A DNA stretch of 64,000 bases, from assembly GCF_039645995.1 (NCBI RefSeq), contig NZ_CP147920.1, positions 1,240,001-1,304,000 of the forward strand, given 5' to 3'. This stretch comes from Sulfurimonas sp. HSL3-1. GTDB lineage: Bacteria > Campylobacterota > Campylobacteria > Campylobacterales > Sulfurimonadaceae. A program made the position numbers and the translations under genes. Position 1 is the stretch's first letter, and every line of letters begins with the position of its first letter. The notes below the pieces were generated by a model. The model searched no databases and was not told the origin of the DNA. It was given only the letters and a program-made list of their open reading frames with translations. Of this stretch, positions 45,395 through 51,772 are shown in pieces.

Positions 45395-46639
45395 ATGAAG
45401 CACATTGCACTTTCACTGGGAGCCGCCCTACTGGCCGGTACGACACTCTGCGCGGACGAACTGAGCGATCTGAAAGCCCAGATCGCCGAACTGCAGGAAA
45501 AAACGGATGCCCTGATCGACGAAACGTCGGACCTGAAAACGGGATTCAACTATACGACGGTCGATGCAAACGCCTCTGTCAACGGTATGGGCCCTGCAGC
45601 CTCAAAGGTCTACTACTCCAAGTCCCCGCTCTCCATCGGCGGCTACGGTGAAATGTACTGGTCTTCTCCGGACAGCGACGGCGCTGCCGGGGATGCCTAT
45701 ACGGACGTCTACCGTTTCGTGCCCTATATCGGGTACAAATTCAGCGATAACATCGTCCTCAATACCGAACTGGAATTCGAACACGGCGGCGAAGAGGTTG
45801 CCATTGAATTCATGTACATCGATTTCCTGCTGCATGAGGCCTTCAACCTCCAAGTCGGTAATCTCCTGGTCCCGATGGGACTGATCAACAAGCGCCACGA
45901 GCCGACGCTCTTCAACACGGTGCAGCGCCCGGACGTCGAAAAATACCTGATCCCTTCGACCTGGCACGAGACCGGGATTCTCGCCTACGGCAGTTTCAGC
46001 GACATCGGTCTTAGCTACACGGCCGGGATCATCAATGCCCTGGCGCTCAACAACGACAACAACATGCCCGGTTCCGTCAACAAGAAATGGATCCGCAGCG
46101 GCCGTATCGGCTCGGAAGAGAACGGCCCGATGCAGCGCGTCGGCTTCGTCGGACGCCTCGACTACCGCGGCATCAGCGGCCTGCTCCTGGGGACCTCCGC
46201 CTATTACGGCGCCGCGACACAGGGGCGCCCGAGCGGTGTCAACGCCTTTATGTACGACTTCTACGGCCAGTACGAAAAAGCGGGCTTCAAGCTCAAAGGG
46301 CTCTATACGGCCATGACCGTCTCCGATGCCGAGAAGATCTTCGCCGAAGCGGCGGACGGAGCGGAGGGGTACTACGTCAACGCGGAGTATGACCTGCTGG
46401 CGACACTGCCGACACGCTACCGCCTGCCGATCTTCGCACAGTATGAGAGCTATGATCCCGTCTCCTCCGTCGCCGGCGGTACCCGCCCGGACCTCGAGCA
46501 GACCAACACGACCGTGGGCATGAACTTCTTCCCCCACGAACAGGTCGTCCTGAAGGCGGACTACGTCATGACCGACTTCCACGACAGCGCGCTTGAAGAC
46601 TACAACGTCTTCAGCCTCGGGATGGGCTTCGTCTTCTAA
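45395..46639 (+). CDS. Outer-membrane porin with coiled-coil N-terminus
   Basis: The 414-residue protein has a signal peptide (to about residue 20), a short coiled coil (ELSDLKAQIAELQEKTDAL), and a beta-barrel body ending in Phe (LGMGFVF), as outer-membrane barrels do. It resembles phosphate-selective/OprP-type porins found in Campylobacterota. ATG 45395 is chosen; GTG 45392 is also in frame, and AAGGATAGG lies upstream. A Fur-like site suggests iron-dependent expression. The next gene, an FMN-binding protein, has its own -10 box, so the porin may be a single-gene unit. Confidence 0.85.
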   Translation: MKHIALSLGAALLAGTTLCADELSDLKAQIAELQEKTDALIDETSDLKTGFNYTTVDANASVNGMGPAASKVYYSKSPLSIGGYGEMYWSSPDSDGAAGDAYTDVYRFVPYIGYKFSDNIVLNTELEFEHGGEEVAIEFMYIDFLLHEAFNLQVGNLLVPMGLINKRHEPTLFNTVQRPDVEKYLIPSTWHETGILAYGSFSDIGLSYTAGIINALALNNDNNMPGSVNKKWIRSGRIGSEENGPMQRVGFVGRLDYRGISGLLLGTSAYYGAATQGRPSGVNAFMYDFYGQYEKAGFKLKGLYTAMTVSDAEKIFAEAADGAEGYYVNAEYDLLATLPTRYRLPIFAQYESYDPVSSVAGGTRPDLEQTNTTVGMNFFPHEQVVLKADYVMTDFHDSALEDYNVFSLGMGFVF

Positions 46640-46699
46640 GGCGCCTCCCGCGCGCGCCCGGCGGGCGTTCCTTCTCCTTCCCGCTCCGCCGCCGTGTGT

Positions 46700-46746
46700 T
46701 ATAATTTTTATACAAAACCGATCCTCAAGTCCCCGCAGCGGCGGGG
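46700..46746 (+). promoter_or_regulatory. -10 box and GC hairpin ahead of the FMN-binding gene
   Basis: TATAAT at 46700-46705 is a good -10 element with no clear -35. Thirty bases on, CCCCGC/GCGGGG (46731-46736 and 46741-46746, loop AGCG) forms a strong hairpin in the likely leader. It could terminate porin read-through partly, or shape the leader of the downstream genes. The gap is 136 bases. Confidence 0.5.
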
Positions 46747-46775
46747 ATTTGATAATCCGTTTTGAAGAGAGATCC

Positions 46776-47303
46776 ATGCTGAAAAAGTTGATAGTGACCC
46801 TGATTTTACTGAGTGTCGGCGCGGCAGCCGCCCCGCTGATCTCGCCGATTGATGCGATGCAGCACGCCTTCGGGGCGCAGAGCGAAGTGACGAAGAAAAA
46901 CACGCTGCTCAGCAGCAAGCAGGCCGCTGCCGTCACCAAACGCGCCAAACTCAAGCTCGAGACGAAAATCTACCGCTTCTATACCGCCGTCCTTGACGGC
47001 AAGACCGTCGGATACGGTGTCCTGGTGACGCGCCAGGTCCGCCAGAAAGATGCCACGGTACTCTACATGATCACGCCGGAGGGCACGATCCGGGCCATCG
47101 AGATCATCGCCTTCAACGAACCGCCGGAGTATATGCCGCAGCACCCCTACCTCGAACAGTTCCGGGGCAAGGACGCCAACGCGACCCTGCGTGTCGGCAA
47201 AGACATCCCCACCGTCAGCGGGGCGACGCTCAGCGCGCGCAACGTCACCGACGGCGCCCGCCTCGCCCTGGCGCTCTTCGAAACCGTGATCAGGAAACGC
47301 TGA
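46776..47303 (+). CDS. Periplasmic FMN-binding domain protein
   Basis: The 175-residue protein has a signal peptide (to about residue 18) and an FMN-binding domain of the NqrC/RnfG kind. The late motif TVSGATLSA matches the S/TGAT flavin-attachment signature at which ApbE couples FMN to Ser or Thr. ATG 46776 begins right before the signal. The stop shares one base with the next gene (TGATG), followed by a second membrane gene, and an ApbE gene lies convergent about 1.4 kb away. It is probably a periplasmic electron carrier; the donor and acceptor are unknown. Confidence 0.82.
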   Translation: MLKKLIVTLILLSVGAAAAPLISPIDAMQHAFGAQSEVTKKNTLLSSKQAAAVTKRAKLKLETKIYRFYTAVLDGKTVGYGVLVTRQVRQKDATVLYMITPEGTIRAIEIIAFNEPPEYMPQHPYLEQFRGKDANATLRVGKDIPTVSGATLSARNVTDGARLALALFETVIRKR

Positions 47304-47785
47304 TGCGCTTCACTCTCGTCAAAGACCTGCGCAGCGACGCGCTGATGCGTCCGCTGCTCAACGGACTGCTCCTGTTCGCAGGCACCTTTCTCGTCGCAGA
47401 CGCCTTTCTCAAACGCGACCATATCGGACTCGACCGCGACACCCTCTCTGCGACCCTTTATGGTAACGAAGCGGAGTTCATCGACCCCGTCAGCGAGCAC
47501 TTCGTGCTTGAACTCCTGCACAGCGACATCTTCTTTATGATGATGACCCTGCTGATCCTCTCTGCCGTCTACGCGCGCCTCTGCCCGTTCAAACGCATCG
47601 CAGCGGTCGTGATCAATATCGCCATGATCGCCGCCGCCGCCGACATCGTCCTCTTTGCCCTCGCCTATTACAAAGGCGAAGCCTATCTCCTGCCCTGGCT
47701 GGGCGCCTTCTGGCTCTGGCACGGCACAGCGCTTTTCATGGCCTCCGCCTCGCTGCTCTACCTGAACGTCCTCAAGAAGCCCTGA
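47303..47785 (+). CDS. Four-helix membrane protein, paralogue 1
   Basis: The 160-residue protein has about four hydrophobic helices and an external loop after the first. Histidines are placed at helix ends (HFVLELLHSDIFF and FWLWHGTALFM), which could hold haem or metal. It shares topology and short segments with the next gene and looks like its tandem paralogue. It is coupled to the FMN-binding gene (TGATG), and its stop shares one base with the next start. I do not recognise a family. A membrane partner of the flavoprotein is the simplest guess. Confidence 0.6.
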   Translation: MRFTLVKDLRSDALMRPLLNGLLLFAGTFLVADAFLKRDHIGLDRDTLSATLYGNEAEFIDPVSEHFVLELLHSDIFFMMMTLLILSAVYARLCPFKRIAAVVINIAMIAAAADIVLFALAYYKGEAYLLPWLGAFWLWHGTALFMASASLLYLNVLKKP

Positions 47786-48252
47786 TGCAGCGCGCCTACC
47801 GTTTCGCCGTCGTCTATTTCGCCCTCTTCGGGCTGCTGCTGCTCGCATCGGCCGCCGCCCTCTTTGCGAGCAAAATCGGCTTCTCCTTCCAGGGCATCGA
47901 GCTCTACTATCTCGGCAGTGACACGCTCCCGGGCAAAAGTGCTTACGGGCTGCTGGAGACCGCCGTGCCTCATCTGGGCGCCATGGGGCTTTTTATCATG
48001 GTGGGGGCGCACTTCCTGCTTTTCGCGACCGCTACCGCCAAACGGCGTACGATCCGGCTCGCGCTCGCGCTCTTTGCCGCAGCGCTCCTCGACATCGTCA
48101 GCGGCTACTTTATCGCCTCCGGAGCCACCCTCTGGGTCTGGGTCAAACTGGCGTCATACCTGCTGCTGAGCCTGCTGGGGACGCTGCTCATGCTTCAGTT
48201 GATCTACTACGCTTTTTGGCATAACTTGTCGCGGCAACGACATCCCCGATGA
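47785..48252 (+). CDS. Four-helix membrane protein, paralogue 2
   Basis: The 155-residue protein has about four helices, with histidines in VPHLGAMGLFIMVGAHFLL on the second and third segments. It aligns by eye with the preceding protein: first helix, 30-residue loop, His-bearing helix pair, then the arginine-rich turn (AKRRTIR) corresponding to CPFKR. Start and stop are fused to its neighbours by overlap. Its 3' end overlaps the convergent PH-domain gene by 65 bases. Function is unknown. Confidence 0.6.
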   Translation: MQRAYRFAVVYFALFGLLLLASAAALFASKIGFSFQGIELYYLGSDTLPGKSAYGLLETAVPHLGAMGLFIMVGAHFLLFATATAKRRTIRLALALFAAALLDIVSGYFIASGATLWVWVKLASYLLLSLLGTLLMLQLIYYAFWHNLSRQRHPR

Positions 48253-48688
48253 TGGCACGGTGATACGCGAAGGGGGCCTTGATATGGCTGATGACATAGC
48301 GCCCCCCGGAGGTCGTCAGGACCTCGAGCGTTCCGACATCAATATGGTTTTTGAACCGTTCGCTGTAGGGCTTGATATAGATCGTCCGGATCTCCTCGAG
48401 GTTGATCGGGATGATCTCCCGGTTTTTGAACCCCTTGTGGATGATGAGGCGTTCGGGCGTCAGCACGCAGTGGTAATACTTCTTCTCCCGGATCTCCTGC
48501 AGATGCATATAGAAGGTGCGGATGATGAGCACCAGGCCGATCACCCCGATCTCGTACTCGTAACCGATAAACAGCAGCAGGGCGCCCAGTCCGTAGAGGG
48601 AGAGGATGCCGTTGTAGAACGTCTTTGATATCTCGGCGGCAACGAGGATCGTCTCCTCCGGGTGCAGCATCTTTTCAATCATCTTCAT
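48188..48688 (-). CDS. Membrane protein with bacterial PH-like domain
   Basis: The 166-residue protein has two hydrophobic helices near the N-terminus (about 25-55), then a bacterial PH-type domain (about 65-155: YYHCVLTPERLIIHKGF, REIIPINLEEIRTIYI, 'VLTTSGGRYVISHIK'). These domains resemble DUF304 proteins of unknown function. ATG 48688 follows a strong GGGAGGGG site. It overlaps the apbE stop by 14 bases and the convergent membrane gene by 65, so it is probably transcribed with apbE. Confidence 0.72.
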   Translation of the reverse strand: MKMIEKMLHPEETILVAAEISKTFYNGILSLYGLGALLLFIGYEYEIGVIGLVLIIRTFYMHLQEIREKKYYHCVLTPERLIIHKGFKNREIIPINLEEIRTIYIKPYSERFKNHIDVGTLEVLTTSGGRYVISHIKAPFAYHRAIIGDVVAATSYAKKRSRSTEA

Positions 48689-49610
48689 GGTTCCCCTCCC
48701 ATACTTCAAGGTAGCGCGGAAGGTTCGCGCTTTTGACGATGCTGCCGTCGCTGTAGATGAGCACATAGCCCACCGGCAGGGTCCGCAAAAACGCGACGGC
48801 CTTTGGGGGCGGCATCACGGCCGCCGCCGTCGTCCAGGCATCGAGATCGCCGCTGCGTACCGTACCGACGAGGGTGATCGAGGCAAACGCGCGCTCCGAT
48901 GCCCGCGTTTTCGGATCGATCAGGTGGTTATGGGTTTTGTCCCCGACAAACCGCCGGTAGTCGCCGCTCGTACTCATCCCCGTTTCCGGAGACAGGCTCA
49001 TGAAGGTCATGAGGGTCCCTTCCGAAAAGGGGTCCTGGATCGCCAAGAGGCAGCGGCCGAGGCAGCGGATATCCCCGCTGAGCGCCACGGTGCCCTCCGC
49101 AACCCCGCAGTGACGGAGCGCGGCGGCGGCCGCGTCGATGCCCACCCCTTTGCCGAAGCCGCCGAAATCGAGCATCGCGCCGGGGGCGAGCCGCGCGGCT
49201 GTCGCATTGAACTCCAGCAGGTTCAGGCCGATCGGGAGGCCGGCGATTTCCGCCCTGTCCGGCACGCGTTCCGCTTCGCCGAAGCGGTAGGCCCCGCGGC
49301 TGAGGGCACCAATGGTGATGTCGAAGTAGCCGTCGCTCTGCACGTAGTAGCGCACCGCACTCTGCAGGGCGTCATAGAGCGTCGGCGAGATCGGCAGCGC
49401 CCCCGCATGATTGAGGCGGTAGACCTCCGCGGCGGGGTCGTACGACGAAAGCGCCTTCTCGACCGAGGTCATGGCGGCGAAGGCAGCATCGATGCAGCCC
49501 GCGGCGGTGTCCGGGACCGACACGGTGGCGAAGGTCCCCATCATCACACGGGTTCGTTCCGTCGCCTGCAGCGACGCGAGCAGACACAGCAGGGAGAGCA
49601 GAAACTTCAT
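48675..49610 (-). CDS. apbE: ApbE-type FAD:protein FMN transferase
   Basis: The 311-residue exported enzyme has a signal peptide (to about residue 18) and the ApbE signatures: LDFGGFGKGVGIDAAAAAL, 'MSTSGDYRRFVGDKTHNHLI' followed by DPKT, and SGDLDAWTTAAAVM with the Mg-binding Asp. It moves FMN from FAD onto a Ser or Thr of target flavoproteins in the periplasm. The FMN-binding protein nearby carries the matching motif. ATG 49610 lies just after the phosphatase stop, so the two are linked. A TTG at 49619 is less likely. Confidence 0.92.
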   Translation of the reverse strand: MKFLLSLLCLLASLQATERTRVMMGTFATVSVPDTAAGCIDAAFAAMTSVEKALSSYDPAAEVYRLNHAGALPISPTLYDALQSAVRYYVQSDGYFDITIGALSRGAYRFGEAERVPDRAEIAGLPIGLNLLEFNATAARLAPGAMLDFGGFGKGVGIDAAAAALRHCGVAEGTVALSGDIRCLGRCLLAIQDPFSEGTLMTFMSLSPETGMSTSGDYRRFVGDKTHNHLIDPKTRASERAFASITLVGTVRSGDLDAWTTAAAVMPPPKAVAFLRTLPVGYVLIYSDGSIVKSANLPRYLEVWEGNHEDD

Positions 49611-49611
49611 T

Positions 49612-50238
49612 TCAGACAATGTCCAGCAGCGCGGCAGGGTGCCCGATGACGATATCGCCTTCCCCCTCCGCGCTGAAGCCCCAGGTGGAGAAGATGCCCG
49701 TAATGCCGGCCAGGCGTGCGGCGTCGATATCTTTGCTGTTGTCGCCCACCATCCAGGCCCGATGCTCCTGAGGCCGGAACCCCAGGGCGTCGAGGATCAG
49801 GCGGAGCATCGCCGGGTCGGGCTTGGACGCCCCGGCGATGTCGGGGCCGATGATATGGTCGAAATAGTCCGCTAAGCCGAGGTGGCCGATCATCCTTGCG
49901 GCAAAGGTGCTCGGGGCATTTGTCGCGACGGCAAGCCTGACGCCCGCGGCGTGAAGCGTCTCGACCGTCTCGCGGATGCCCGGGTAGAGCACGGGATTCT
50001 GGATGCACTGCTCGTGGTAGTGGGACTCGAAGAGCGCGCGGTCGCGCGCCTCGTACTGCTCCGTCCCGTAAAAAAGTTTGGGCAGATTGCGCACAGGCCT
50101 GTTGATCCATGCGACGACGGTGCCGCTATCGATGGGAGGCAGGGCATGATTGAGCGCGCGAACGTGGTTGATCGAACAGGTAATATCATGCTGTGAATCG
50201 ATCAGCGTTCCGTCCATATCAAAGATCACAATACGCAT
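49612..50238 (-). CDS. HAD-superfamily phosphatase (phosphoglycolate phosphatase-like)
   Basis: The 208-residue HAD hydrolase shows motif I DMDGTL (residues 7-12), a helical cap, motif II around ATNAP, motif III SKPDP and motif IV GDNSKDIDAARLAG. It resembles Gph-type phosphatases; the substrate may be 2-phosphoglycolate or another small phosphate. ATG 50238 is preceded by AAGGAAAC. The gene heads the minus-strand phosphatase-apbE-PH set and is divergent from mlaA. Confidence 0.85.
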   Translation of the reverse strand: MRIVIFDMDGTLIDSQHDITCSINHVRALNHALPPIDSGTVVAWINRPVRNLPKLFYGTEQYEARDRALFESHYHEQCIQNPVLYPGIRETVETLHAAGVRLAVATNAPSTFAARMIGHLGLADYFDHIIGPDIAGASKPDPAMLRLILDALGFRPQEHRAWMVGDNSKDIDAARLAGITGIFSTWGFSAEGEGDIVIGHPAALLDIV

Positions 50239-50364
50239 AGTTTCCTTCCCCGCAGGCAGTTTCGCGCTATTATAGCAAAGCGCCATGAGATGCGGCATAT
50301 TGTGATTATCCTGTGACAATTTGCAGTGAAATATTTAAACATTTTTGGTACAATCCTGACATTC

Positions 50365-51183
50365 ATGAAGAGACTCATTCTGACAATCGCATTCGGGTTT
50401 ACGCTGCTTCATGCCCAGTCGGGAGACGTGCGCGTACCCTCTGAAACGGAAAAGGTCGGTCCGCTCGCCCACCTCTCCGGTCCCGAAGACGAGATTTTTG
50501 ACGACAGCGGCTTCGACGATGCCAGTTTCGAGGAGGAGTTTTCGGACGTCGCCACCGAACCGGCCTATGACCCTTTTGAAGGGTATAACCGCTGGATGAC
50601 CGGTTTTAACAATACCCTCTTCGATTACATCCTCAACCCCGTGTTCAGTGCCTACGACTTCATCCTGCCCGAACCGATCCGGGTCTCGATCAACAATATT
50701 TTCAACAATCTGTACTACCCCGTCAGCCTTGTCAACAACCTGCTCCAGCTCAAATTCGACCACGCACTGACCGAGACGGGGCGCTTTATCATCAACTCTA
50801 CTTTCGGGTTCGGCGGGATGTTCGATACCGCCATGCAAATAGGGGTGGAACCCCATGTGGAGGATTTCGGGCAGACCCTGGGACACTACGGCGTCGGGAA
50901 CGGTTTTCCGATCGTCCTGCCCTTTTTCGGCCCCAGCAACCTGCGCGACATCACGGGGGATCTGATCGATTTCTATGTCAACCCAATCTATTATGTTGAC
51001 CCAAGAAAGTATAATATTCCCCGCGATACGTATGAAGGGTGGGGACTGGTCGGCTATAAGCGTTTCAACAAGTTCTCCCTCTATCGTAAGGAGTACCTGC
51101 AGATCCGCGAGGAGGCCCTGGACTTCTACCCATTTATGCGCGATGCCTACGAGCAAAACCGCAACAAACTGATATCGGAGTAA
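50365..51183 (+). CDS. mlaA: MlaA-like outer-membrane lipid transport protein
   Basis: The 272-residue protein has the MlaA/VacJ core: AYDPFEGYNRWMTGFNNTLF, PEPIRVSINNIFNNLYYPVS and GGMFDTAMQIGVEPHVEDFG. MlaA removes phospholipids from the outer leaflet of the outer membrane. Its signal peptide ends LLHAQS with no Cys, so unlike E. coli MlaA it is probably not a lipoprotein. A -10-like TACAAT (50349-50354) lies close to the start. It begins the mlaA-mlaC-RND operon. Confidence 0.9.
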   Translation: MKRLILTIAFGFTLLHAQSGDVRVPSETEKVGPLAHLSGPEDEIFDDSGFDDASFEEEFSDVATEPAYDPFEGYNRWMTGFNNTLFDYILNPVFSAYDFILPEPIRVSINNIFNNLYYPVSLVNNLLQLKFDHALTETGRFIINSTFGFGGMFDTAMQIGVEPHVEDFGQTLGHYGVGNGFPIVLPFFGPSNLRDITGDLIDFYVNPIYYVDPRKYNIPRDTYEGWGLVGYKRFNKFSLYRKEYLQIREEALDFYPFMRDAYEQNRNKLISE

Positions 51184-51187
51184 TGTC

Positions 51188-51772
51188 ATGAAAAAACTGT
51201 TCTATCTTGCCCTGCTTTCCCTGCTGCTGCCCCTCTCGGCCGCGGCGCTTGAAGCGAACGAGATCGGCAGCGTGATGCGCCAGAAGGTCGATACGGTCCT
51301 GGAGATCCTGAACGATCACAACAAAAGCAAAACGGACCGCAACGCGGCCATCGAGCAGGAGATGAACCCCTACTTCGATTTTGTGCTGATGGCGAAACTC
51401 AGCCTCGGCAAAAGCGGCTGGCAGGAGGCGACCCCCGCGCAGCGCAAAGAGTATGTCGTGCTGTTCGAGCGCCGGATCAAGGACTTCTATATGAGCAAAC
51501 TCGACCTCTACAAGGACGAAGCGATCACCCTTGAAGCGCCGCAGCAGGTCAAGAACCGTATCTATCTCAACAGCTTCATCATCGAAAAAGGCGAGAAGAA
51601 AGAGGTACTCTACAAGTTCTACCATGCCAAAGAGGGGTGGCTGATCTACGACGTCGACGTACTGGGCGTGAGCATCATCCAGTCCTACCGCAGCCAGTTC
51701 GCCGGCGAGCTTGAAAAGGGCTCGATAGAGCAGCTTCTCATCAAACTGCGTCAACCACAGCCTGATGCTTAA
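51188..51772 (+). CDS. mlaC: MlaC-like periplasmic phospholipid-binding protein
   Basis: The 194-residue protein has a signal peptide and an MlaC/Tgt2 domain (LSLGKSGWQEATPAQRKEYV, 'FYHAKEGWLIYDVDVLGVS'). MlaC shuttles phospholipids between MlaA in the outer membrane and an inner-membrane partner. It starts four bases after mlaA and overlaps the RND gene by eight. The usual MlaFEDB ABC transporter is not encoded here. Confidence 0.92.
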   Translation: MKKLFYLALLSLLLPLSAAALEANEIGSVMRQKVDTVLEILNDHNKSKTDRNAAIEQEMNPYFDFVLMAKLSLGKSGWQEATPAQRKEYVVLFERRIKDFYMSKLDLYKDEAITLEAPQQVKNRIYLNSFIIEKGEKKEVLYKFYHAKEGWLIYDVDVLGVSIIQSYRSQFAGELEKGSIEQLLIKLRQPQPDA

